64,000 nucleotides of DNA from contig JADJGZ010000002.1 of assembly GCA_016707785.1 (NCBI GenBank), positions 186,001 through 250,000 of the forward strand, given 5' to 3'. Of the stretch, positions 42,683 to 50,088 are shown piece after piece. Origin of the DNA: Bacteroidales bacterium. Lineage in GTDB: Bacteria; Bacteroidota; Bacteroidia; Bacteroidales; UBA4417. The notes below the pieces were generated by a model, which did not search any database, was not told where the DNA came from, and was given only the letters and a program-made list of their open reading frames with translations. Position 1 is the stretch's first letter; each line of letters starts with the position of its first letter. The translations under genes were made by a program, and so were the position numbers.

Positions 42683-43819
42683 ATGGATATGGACTTTAAT
42701 CCCGGAAGGTATATACAAAGTATTGGATACAAAGCTTTTATGCCCGAGTTTATCAACAGGAACTACCATTTTGATGAACCAGAATTAACACAGTTGATAG
42801 AATTAGCCAATCTTAAATTAGGGGAACTCAAGGCTTATTCGGAATTGGTGCCGGATGCAGATCATTTCATACGACTTCATGTTATAAAGGAAGCAACGGT
42901 CTCGAGCCGCATCGAAGGCACACAGACCAATAGGGAAGAGGCTTTGCTGAATGAGGAAGAAATCCATCCTGAAAAGAGAAACGACTGGCGAGAGGTGAAT
43001 AACTATATCCAGGCGATGAACGAGGCAATTACCAATATGGAAACGCTACCCCTTTCTTCCCGGCTATTGAAGAATGCTCATAAGACCTTGCTTCAGAAGG
43101 TTCGGGGAAAACACAAATTACCGGGCCTCTTCCGCACAAGTCAGAATTGGATAGGTGGTGCCACGCTTAAGGATGCTGCATTTATTCCTCCGGTATGGCA
43201 GGAAGTGGAACCCCTAATGGGGGACCTGGAGAAATTCATTCATAGTGAAAATACCGGCTTACCCCATGTCATAAAGATTGCATTAGCGCACTACCAGTTT
43301 GAAACCATCCACCCGTTTTTAGATGGTAATGGACGAATCGGGAGGTTGATGATCACGCTGTATTTTATGAATGCTGGGATAATGACAAAACCTGTGTTGT
43401 ATCTTTCCGACTTCTTCGAACGGCATCGAAGTTTATATTATGATAACCTCATGGCAGTGCGTACCCGAAACGATTTTAGATCCTGGTTAAAATTTTTTAC
43501 AGTCGGGATTATTGAGACTTCGCAAAAAGCGATTGAGGGATTGAAGAATATTATCGCTCTGAAACAGGAGTGTGAAACAATACGAATACCCAAACTTGGT
43601 AAAAAGATGGCAAAAGCCCAGCTCTTATTACAGCGGTTATTCATTGACCCCGTAATCCGGCCATCACAGGTAGCTGAATTAACCGGCTTATCCCTGGTTT
43701 CTAGCTATAAACTGATTGAGGACTTTGAGAATCAAAATATTCTGCATGAAATAACAGGAAACGGGCGTAACCGAATCTATATTTTCGATGAATACTTCAA
43801 GGTTTTCAACCCTGAATAA
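42683..43819 (+). CDS. Fic family protein (class II, with C-terminal HTH)
   Basis: A 378-residue Fic protein. An N-terminal Fic_N region contains the inhibitory helix motif SSRIEG (74-79, S-x3-E-G), which makes it a class II, self-inhibited Fic enzyme. The catalytic Fic core motif is HPFLDGNGRIGR (210-221) with all key residues. A winged-helix or HTH segment follows near the C-terminus (about 325-370; PSQVAELTGLSLVSSYKLIEDF). Fic enzymes usually transfer AMP to Tyr, Thr or Ser of target proteins. This arrangement needs no separate antitoxin. The gene lies alone between tRNA-derived direct repeats, and two inverted repeats stand at its promoter. ATG at 42683. The target protein is unknown. Confidence 0.92.
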   Translation: MDMDFNPGRYIQSIGYKAFMPEFINRNYHFDEPELTQLIELANLKLGELKAYSELVPDADHFIRLHVIKEATVSSRIEGTQTNREEALLNEEEIHPEKRNDWREVNNYIQAMNEAITNMETLPLSSRLLKNAHKTLLQKVRGKHKLPGLFRTSQNWIGGATLKDAAFIPPVWQEVEPLMGDLEKFIHSENTGLPHVIKIALAHYQFETIHPFLDGNGRIGRLMITLYFMNAGIMTKPVLYLSDFFERHRSLYYDNLMAVRTRNDFRSWLKFFTVGIIETSQKAIEGLKNIIALKQECETIRIPKLGKKMAKAQLLLQRLFIDPVIRPSQVAELTGLSLVSSYKLIEDFENQNILHEITGNGRNRIYIFDEYFKVFNPE

Positions 43820-43830
43820 ACAACTCATAA

Positions 43831-43853
43831 GGAAGCCCTGGTCGGACAACTTG
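43831..43853 (+). repeat. att-like direct repeat, copy 3
   Basis: Exact copy of the 23 bases at 42447-42469, located 11 bp past the fic stop. Its last 20 bases match the 3' end of tRNA-Gln with one change. Confidence 0.8.
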
Positions 43854-43856
43854 AGT

Positions 43857-43885
43857 AAGCCCGGTTTTTACCGGGCTTTATTATT
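43857..43885 (+). terminator. Terminator after repeat copy 3, duplicate of the tRNA-Gln terminator
   Basis: Stem AAGCCCGG (43857-43864) with CCGGGCTT (43871-43878) followed by TATTATTT. It differs from the terminator at 42377-42399 by one loop base. Confidence 0.8.
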
Positions 43886-43943
43886 TCTATTGGCAAGGGC
43901 CTTGGTTTGTTTAGACCTGGCAGGTGTTAATACCAGTGATGGC

Positions 43944-43978
43944 AAAAAATACGCCCCGAAAAGCTGGTTTTCGGGGCG
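43944..43978 (-). terminator. Rho-independent terminator of the cytochrome c gene
   Basis: An 11-bp stem CGCCCCGAAAA (43952-43962) with TTTTCGGGGCG (43968-43978) and a 5-base loop. On the minus strand it is followed by TATTTTTTG. It lies 26 bp past the cytochrome c stop. Confidence 0.85.
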
Positions 43979-44003
43979 CAAGGTATCAGTAATTGATTAT
44001 GTA

Positions 44004-44429
44004 TTATTTTTTCATAGTCCTCATAAAGGCAACCAATGACCACATATCATCAGCATCTGGTACTTTCTTATTGTATGCTGGCATCTCATCTCGTCCAACG
44101 GCTACACGGTAATAAAGTTCACCATCAGTTGACTTTTGGAAATCAGCTGTCGAAAAATCACCGGCAAGGGTCTTAAGGGTTGCAGCTTTTGCTCCATCAC
44201 CTAAGCCTTTTGAACCATGACATGATTTGCAATGTTTCATCCAAAGCTCTTTACCGGTTGCAATCACAGTGGCATCAGTAAGCTTTACTGAAGGCTTTTT
44301 AGCTTTATCAGCAGCTGGCACAGGCCATGGTTTTGGCTTTGATTGAGCAGATACTGGATTGACTTTCACAAAAAGCATCACAATCGCAGTGAGAACGAGC
44401 AGTTTCAAGATAATTCCAACTCTTTTCAT
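44004..44429 (-). CDS. Secreted c-type cytochrome
   Basis: A 141-residue monohaem cytochrome c. A signal peptide (ILKLLVLTAIVMLFVKVNPVSAQ, cleavage near 29) leads to the periplasm. The haem-binding CKSCH motif (about 67-71) is followed by a probable axial Met in GRDEMPAYNKK (about 112-122), and DMWSLVAFMRTM is the typical C-terminal helix of class I cytochromes. It would carry electrons in the periplasm; partner oxidases are not visible here. It is a single-gene unit with its own terminator. Confidence 0.9.
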   Translation of the reverse strand: MKRVGIILKLLVLTAIVMLFVKVNPVSAQSKPKPWPVPAADKAKKPSVKLTDATVIATGKELWMKHCKSCHGSKGLGDGAKAATLKTLAGDFSTADFQKSTDGELYYRVAVGRDEMPAYNKKVPDADDMWSLVAFMRTMKK

Positions 44430-44555
44430 TGTTGTAAATTTTTTAATTCATTAAAAAGGTTAATTGTAAAGAATATACAAATATATAAATAAATAGATAG
44501 GTTAGATGTGTTAAGTAGAACAATTTTTAGTTACATTTTTTTACTTCCCTGTAAA

Positions 44556-46079
44556 TCAAATGTTAATAAGATTGATTCCTTGCCTGATTCTTTGTATAAT
44601 CCTTTTTTTGCCTATTAATTCAGCCATTTCGAACATTCCCGGACCGGCACTTGTACCCACCACACATAGTCTGAAAGGACTCATAAGCTGTCCCATGCCG
44701 ATTCCCTTTTCTTGTACGAATAATTTAGAGGAAGATTCAATGTTTTCTGCTGTAAAGGGCTCGATATCATTAATTAGCTCAATAAAATCAGTAAGTATGG
44801 CTTTCGTATCAGGTTTCCAGATTTTTAATGCTACTTTCTCATCATAGCTTTCAGGATCATTGAAAAAGAACCAGGATTGGTCATAGAGATCAGGAATCAG
44901 GCTAGCCCGGTCGTGAATCATCTGACAGACTTTAACAATATATGCATCTTCAGATTTAATTCCTTTTTCATCCAAAATAGGTTTTAGATAGGATGCCAGC
45001 TTTTCAGGTGCCAGCGAGGATAAATAATGATGATTAAACCATTTTGCCTTTTCAGGATCAAATTTTGCCCCTGATTTACTGCAACGATCAATAGAAAATG
45101 ATTCAATTAACTCATCCATGGAAAATATTTCCTTGTCTGAATCAAGGTGCCATCCCAATAGGGCCAGCATATTCATAAAGGCTTCAGGTAAATACCCTGA
45201 TTCCCTGTATCCTGATGACACTTCCTTGCTAAAAGGATCAGTCCAGCGTAGTGGAAATACCGGGAATCCCAGTCGATCACCATCCCGCTTACTTAGCTTT
45301 CCATTCCCATCAGGTTTCAGTAACAAGGGTAAATGGGCAAATTCAGGCATTTGATTCTCCCATCCAAGGTACCGATAAAGAAGAACATGCAACGGTGCTG
45401 ATGGTAACCACTCCTCACCTCGGATTACATGGCTTATCTTCATCAGATAATCGTCTACCACATTCGCCAGGTGATAGGTAGGCATGCCATCAGATTTGAA
45501 AAGTACTTTATCGTCTAATAAAGAGGATTCAACAGAAACCAATCCCCTGATAAGATCATTTACCTGGATTGTCTCATTTTCAGGAATGCGGATCCTTATC
45601 ACATAATGTGTTCCTGAATCTAGTAATTCCTGAACCTGCGTATCAGGCATTGACAGTGAGTTATATAGTCCTGTTCGTGTTGATGGCCCGTATTGGAAAG
45701 TTTCTTTTCTCGTCTCATATTCCTTTCTTAATGCATCCAGTTGTTCTGGTGTATCAAAGGCATAATAGGCACGACCGGATTCAATAAGCTGATCAGCATA
45801 TTTCCGGTATAAATCCTTTCTTTCACTTTGACGGTAGGGGGTATGAGGCCCACCAATATGTACACCTTCATCAAATTGAATTCCGCACCAGCTCAGTGAT
45901 TCCACAATATATTGCTCAGCGCCTGGTACAAAACGACCCTGGTCAGTATCTTCAATTCGTAAAATAAATTTACCCCCCGATTTTCGTGCAAAGAGATAAT
46001 TATATAGTGCTGTGCGAACGCCTCCTATATGAAGGGGACCCGTTGGACTGGGGGCAAAACGTACCCTGACATCTTTCAT
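44556..46079 (-). CDS. gltX: Glutamyl-tRNA synthetase
   Basis: A 507-residue class I glutamyl-tRNA synthetase. It begins with RVRFAPSPTGPLHIGGVRTAL (about 4-24), the HIGH signature, and has the KMSKS motif as KLSKRDG (about 256-262). It charges tRNA-Glu. GlnRS is encoded 2.3 kb away, so both synthetases exist and a non-discriminating GluRS is not required. The ATG at 46079 is chosen because a TATCTTTG element lies just upstream; an in-frame TTG at 46112 would lie upstream of that promoter element. Confidence 0.96.
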   Translation of the reverse strand: MKDVRVRFAPSPTGPLHIGGVRTALYNYLFARKSGGKFILRIEDTDQGRFVPGAEQYIVESLSWCGIQFDEGVHIGGPHTPYRQSERKDLYRKYADQLIESGRAYYAFDTPEQLDALRKEYETRKETFQYGPSTRTGLYNSLSMPDTQVQELLDSGTHYVIRIRIPENETIQVNDLIRGLVSVESSLLDDKVLFKSDGMPTYHLANVVDDYLMKISHVIRGEEWLPSAPLHVLLYRYLGWENQMPEFAHLPLLLKPDGNGKLSKRDGDRLGFPVFPLRWTDPFSKEVSSGYRESGYLPEAFMNMLALLGWHLDSDKEIFSMDELIESFSIDRCSKSGAKFDPEKAKWFNHHYLSSLAPEKLASYLKPILDEKGIKSEDAYIVKVCQMIHDRASLIPDLYDQSWFFFNDPESYDEKVALKIWKPDTKAILTDFIELINDIEPFTAENIESSSKLFVQEKGIGMGQLMSPFRLCVVGTSAGPGMFEMAELIGKKRIIQRIRQGINLINI

Positions 46080-46101
46080 TTCTAAACGTATTTTATTGGG
46101 G

Positions 46102-46109
46102 CAAAGATA
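46102..46109 (-). promoter_or_regulatory. -7 promoter element of gltX
   Basis: TATCTTTG on the minus strand, 22 bases before the gltX ATG, matching TAnnTTTG. Confidence 0.55.
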
Positions 46110-46179
46110 CAAAAACCCGTTCAGCAGGAAGAGGAGGGGTAAGGCCTAAGCCTGTAAACAAACAATCCGGTGTAATTGT

Positions 46180-46187
46180 TACCTTTG
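46180..46187 (+). promoter_or_regulatory. -7 promoter element upstream of the DUF4175-like gene
   Basis: TACCTTTG, matching TAnnTTTG, 83 bases before the ATG of the large coiled-coil protein. It is divergent from the gltX promoter and may drive a plus-strand unit that includes ybeY and mnmG. Confidence 0.5.
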
Positions 46188-46270
46188 CAGGTTAAATACT
46201 ATGGAGCAGCCTCTTTCGTTTTTTAATAGACTGAACTTCACTACGGCTTTTCCTTAAGGATTTGATTACC

Positions 46271-49200
46271 ATGGAAGACAACTATAACTTACTGATTCGG
46301 AAAATTGATGAATTTATCCGAAAATACTACAAGAACCAGCTTCTTAAAGGTGTTTTGTATTCAGTAGCATCATTGGGATTTTTTTACATAATCCTGGTTT
46401 TGCTGGAGTATTTTTCCTGGTATAATACAATAACCCGATCTGTCTTCTTTTATTTGTTTATTGGGATTTGCCTTCTGATTGTTTCAAGATATATTCTTTG
46501 GCCTTACTCGAAATGGGTTCGTATCGGGAAAATTATTTCCCATGAAGAAGCGGCCCGAATTATTGGTGTGCATTTTGGTGAAGTCAGGGATCGGTTAATT
46601 AATACCCTTCAGTTAAAGGATTCAGTGAATGAGTTTGGGGCCAGTAAAGAGCTCATAGAAGCAAGTATTGACCAGAAAATTGCTCAACTTAACCCGGTAC
46701 CCTTTAGTGAAGCAGTAAACCTTGCCGAGAACAGGAAATACCTAAGATATGCTTTGCCACCATTGGTTTTTATATTAGCTGCTTTACTAATTTCCCCTTC
46801 TTTGATAACGGGCCCTTCTCAAAGAATTATTCAACATGGCAGAATATTTGAAAAACCATCCAAATTCATCATAACAATATTAAATCCAAAGCTTCAGGCC
46901 ATTCAACAGGATGATTTTCTTCTCAGGCTTAAGGTAACTGGTGACGAGGTGCCAGACCAGCTTTACATCGAAACAGGCGGAGCGAAATATAAGATGGATA
47001 AAGAAAATCCTATCTCATTCAACTATACTTTCAAAAACCTTCAGCAAAATACGGCATTCGTTATTACAGCTGATTTATACAATTCGAAGGAGTATGAGAT
47101 AAGCATTCTTCCAAAACCAATGATTCTTTCTTTTGATATAAAGGCTCAATATCCTTCTTATCTGAATAGAAAATCCGAAGACTTTAATAATAACGGAGAT
47201 CTTACCATTCCTGAAGGTTCGACTATAACCTGGAAGTTTTATACCCGTGATACCAGGAAAATAAAGGTCCGCTTTGGTGATAAGACTTTTAATTTGGAAG
47301 GGGGAAACAGCAATACTTTCCAATTCACAAAACAAGTACTAAGTGCATCCGATTACTCGATACTTTCCTCAAATGAATTTTTCATTTCCAGGGATTCACT
47401 TGCCTATTCCATAAATGTTATACCTGATCTCTATCCTTCTATTGATGTTGATGAGTTCAAAGATTCGATTTATGATAGCAGGTTGTACTTCAAAGGTGTG
47501 CTGAAAGACGATTATGGGATTCAGAGATTGATATTCCATTCTTCGATAAAGAGAGCCGGACAGGAAACAGCCGGTGAGGCGAAAGAGAAGGAGATCACAG
47601 TGGATCGGTCAATCAACCAGCAACAATTCTACTATTTTCTTGATATCTCTACATTGTATGTTAGTCCGGGCGATGAAATTGAATATTTCTTTGAGGTTTG
47701 GGACAATGATGGCATTCATGGAAATAAGTCTACGCGCTCGCAAATGAGGGTTTTTAAAGTACCCACACTGGAAGAGATAGAGAAGGAAACAGAGAAAAAG
47801 AATGAGGATATAAAGGATAAGATGGAGCAGGTTATGCAGCAATCTCAGGTCCTTCAGAAGCAGATTGATGACATGGCAAGGAAGATGGTCGATAAGAAGG
47901 AGATTGGCTGGCAGGAGAAGCAGCAATTAAAACAACTGTTGGATAAACATGCAGCTTTGAAGCAACAGGTAGAGGAAATTCAAAAGGAAAATACGGAGAA
48001 AAGCCGCCAGGAACAGCAGTATAAGGAGATATCACCTGAATTGGTTGAAAAGCAAAAACAACTGGAAAAACTATTCCAGGAAATCCTTCCTGAAGAGATG
48101 AAAAAGATGATGGAGGAGATGCAGAAGTTAATGGAGAAGGTGGATAAAGACAAGGTATCGCAGATGCTGGAAAAAATGAAATTGGATAACAAGGACCTTG
48201 AAAAACAGCTGGATCGTAGCCTGGAATTATTTAAGCAGCTTGAATTTGAAAAGAAACTCCAGGAAACGATTGATAAGCTCTCGAAGATTACAGAAGAACA
48301 AAATAAGCTTGAAAAGGAGACCCGTGAAGCAGAGAAAGAAGAATCTCAAAAATTATTGGATCAGCAAGAAAAGCTAAATGAAGAATTCAATAAGCTGAAA
48401 GAAGATTTGGATGATCTGCAAAAAAAGAATGAGGCCTTAGAAAAGCCTAATGATTTGGAGAAGACAAAACCTGAGGAAGAATCCATTCAGCAGGAAATGA
48501 ATAATAGCAAGGAAAATCTGAAACAAAACAAGAATAAAGCGGCTTCTCAGTCACAGAAAAAAGCATCTGAATCCATGGAGAAGTTAGGTGCTAAACTTGA
48601 GAAGATGCAGGAACAGATGGAAGAGGAAGCAGATGCTGAAGATGAAGCAGCGCTGAGAGAGATACTGGATAACCTGGTGAAGATTTCCTTCAAGCAAGAG
48701 GATTTGATGGATAAATTGGGAGAAATTGGGACTAATAATCCTAAATTCCTTAAGATTATAGAAGATCAGAATAACCTCAAAGATGACCTCAAGATGGTGG
48801 AGGACAGTTTGTTTGCAATCAGTAAACGTCAACCAATGATTGAACCCTTTATTATGAGGGAAATTGCAAGCATTAATAAAAATGTCGGAGATGCCACTAA
48901 ATCGCTGAATGACAGATCGGTACCTGTTGCGAAGGGTCAACAGCAATACATCATGACATCGGTTAATAATCTGGCCCTTATGCTTTCAGAGTCTCTAAAA
49001 CAGATGCAAAAGAATCAAAATAAGGGAAAAGGTTCTTCTAATGGTTCATGCAATAAACCCGGTGGGGCTGGTGATAAGATGAAATCTATGCGTCAGATGC
49101 AGGATCGCCTTAATAAACAATTGCAACAGATGAAGGAAGGTATGAACAAACCTGGTGGGCAGAAAGGACAAAAGCAATTAAGTGAACAGTTGGCAAGGAT

Positions 49201-49600
49201 GGCTGCCCAGCAGGAAGCATTGAGAAAACAAATGCAGGAATTTGGCGATGAAATTCAAATGGAGGGAAGCGGCACAGATAAATTGCTCAAGGAAATGATG
49301 CAAAGAATGGAGCAAACTGAAACCGACCTTGTAAATAAAAGGATTACACAAGAGACCTTACTTCGTCAACAGGAAATCCTTACCAGGATGCTTGAATCTG
49401 AAAAAGCGATGCAACAAAGAGAATTGGAAGAGAAGAGAGAATCGAATGAGGCAAAAGATATTTTCTATAACAATCCTTCTAAATTCTTTGAATATAAGAA
49501 GATAAAAGAGAAGGAAAATGAAATGATTCGAACAGTGCCTCCAACACTTAAACCTTTCTATAAAGGGAAAGTCAACACATACTTTTTATCATTTGAATAG
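46271..49600 (+). CDS. Large coiled-coil membrane protein, DUF4175-like
   Basis: A 1109-residue protein. Three membrane spans lie near the N-terminus (about 29-49, 58-78, 155-172). A beta-rich extracytoplasmic region (about 180-495) follows. From about 500 to 1085 it is a long charged, Gln/Glu/Lys-rich region with heptad patterns (coiled coil) and many Met/Gln repeats (for example MQRMEQTETDLV). The layout fits the DUF4175 family known from Bacteroidota and Alphaproteobacteria, of unknown function. ATG at 46271 is chosen over an in-frame TTG at 46262. It is separated by only 6 bp from ybeY. No enzymatic motif is seen; the coiled coil suggests a structural or tethering role. Confidence 0.75.
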   Translation: MEDNYNLLIRKIDEFIRKYYKNQLLKGVLYSVASLGFFYIILVLLEYFSWYNTITRSVFFYLFIGICLLIVSRYILWPYSKWVRIGKIISHEEAARIIGVHFGEVRDRLINTLQLKDSVNEFGASKELIEASIDQKIAQLNPVPFSEAVNLAENRKYLRYALPPLVFILAALLISPSLITGPSQRIIQHGRIFEKPSKFIITILNPKLQAIQQDDFLLRLKVTGDEVPDQLYIETGGAKYKMDKENPISFNYTFKNLQQNTAFVITADLYNSKEYEISILPKPMILSFDIKAQYPSYLNRKSEDFNNNGDLTIPEGSTITWKFYTRDTRKIKVRFGDKTFNLEGGNSNTFQFTKQVLSASDYSILSSNEFFISRDSLAYSINVIPDLYPSIDVDEFKDSIYDSRLYFKGVLKDDYGIQRLIFHSSIKRAGQETAGEAKEKEITVDRSINQQQFYYFLDISTLYVSPGDEIEYFFEVWDNDGIHGNKSTRSQMRVFKVPTLEEIEKETEKKNEDIKDKMEQVMQQSQVLQKQIDDMARKMVDKKEIGWQEKQQLKQLLDKHAALKQQVEEIQKENTEKSRQEQQYKEISPELVEKQKQLEKLFQEILPEEMKKMMEEMQKLMEKVDKDKVSQMLEKMKLDNKDLEKQLDRSLELFKQLEFEKKLQETIDKLSKITEEQNKLEKETREAEKEESQKLLDQQEKLNEEFNKLKEDLDDLQKKNEALEKPNDLEKTKPEEESIQQEMNNSKENLKQNKNKAASQSQKKASESMEKLGAKLEKMQEQMEEEADAEDEAALREILDNLVKISFKQEDLMDKLGEIGTNNPKFLKIIEDQNNLKDDLKMVEDSLFAISKRQPMIEPFIMREIASINKNVGDATKSLNDRSVPVAKGQQQYIMTSVNNLALMLSESLKQMQKNQNKGKGSSNGSCNKPGGAGDKMKSMRQMQDRLNKQLQQMKEGMNKPGGQKGQKQLSEQLARMAAQQEALRKQMQEFGDEIQMEGSGTDKLLKEMMQRMEQTETDLVNKRITQETLLRQQEILTRMLESEKAMQQRELEEKRESNEAKDIFYNNPSKFFEYKKIKEKENEMIRTVPPTLKPFYKGKVNTYFLSFE

Positions 49601-49606
49601 GAAACC

Positions 49607-50035
49607 ATGATTCATTTTGCCAGTCAGGAAGTAAAAATTGAACTTAAATCCAAGACTATTTTAAAAGCCTGGATTCGGGATATCATTAAAGGACAAGGGA
49701 AATCGGTAGGTGAAATCAGCTACGTTTTTTGCTCGGATGCATTTCTGGCTGAAATGAATAAAAAGTATCTTAACCATCTTTCATTAACGGATATCATTAC
49801 TTTCAATTACAATGAAAATAATAAAATCTCGGGAGATATCTTTATCAGTATTGAAAGGGTGAAGGAAAATGCTTTAAAATACTCAGGTTCCTTTGATGCA
49901 GAACTCTACAGGGTGATGGCTCACGGGGTTTTACATTTACTTGGATTTAAAGATAAATCGAAAGCAGATAAAGAAGAAATGAGGAATAGGGAAGACGAAT
50001 GTTTGAGTGTTATTTCACAGCAAATATCTGTCTAA
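49607..50035 (+). CDS. ybeY: Endoribonuclease YbeY (16S rRNA maturation)
   Basis: A 142-residue YbeY. The zinc site motif is MAHGVLHLLGFKDKSKADKEEM (about 103-124): the first two His of the usual HGxLHLxGYDH are present, but the third position reads Asp (GFKD). From memory, other Bacteroidota YbeY proteins show the same GxKDK pattern, so it is probably normal for the phylum and not a defect. YbeY acts in 16S rRNA 3' end maturation and ribosome quality control. It lies 6 bp after the DUF4175-like gene and 53 bp before mnmG. Confidence 0.93.
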   Translation: MIHFASQEVKIELKSKTILKAWIRDIIKGQGKSVGEISYVFCSDAFLAEMNKKYLNHLSLTDIITFNYNENNKISGDIFISIERVKENALKYSGSFDAELYRVMAHGVLHLLGFKDKSKADKEEMRNREDECLSVISQQISV

Positions 50036-50064
50036 GAGCCTATCATACAACAGATTAAAGAATT

Positions 50065-50080
50065 TGTTCCACGTGAAACG
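50065..50080 (+). other. parS-like site 1 (ParB binding site)
   Basis: TGTTCCACGTGAAACG matches the parS consensus TGTTnCACGTGAAACA of Bacillus-type chromosomes at every position except the last base. It lies 8 bases before the mnmG start codon, so bound ParB could also affect mnmG expression. An identical site in inverse orientation follows mnmG. Confidence 0.85.
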
Positions 50081-50088
50081 ATTGGATT

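Larger units (their letters stand above)
42447..43853. mobile_element. Candidate tRNA-Gln-targeted cargo element carrying fic
   Basis: A 1.4-kb segment bounded by exact 23-base direct repeats at 42447-42469 and 43831-43853 that contain the 3' end of tRNA-Gln. Inside are a terminator hairpin, two operator-like inverted repeats and the fic gene, and nothing else. The terminator seen after the tRNA (42377-42399) is also present, nearly unchanged, after the right-hand repeat (43857-43878), as if it had once followed directly. No integrase or transposase is present, so movement would need one from elsewhere, or the element is a remnant. This is inference from the repeat structure. Confidence 0.42.

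Noticed and set aside
46271..49600. Open frames on the opposite strand of the coiled-coil gene
   Set aside because: They are shadows caused by the low-complexity Lys/Glu/Gln codons of the real gene and resemble no protein.
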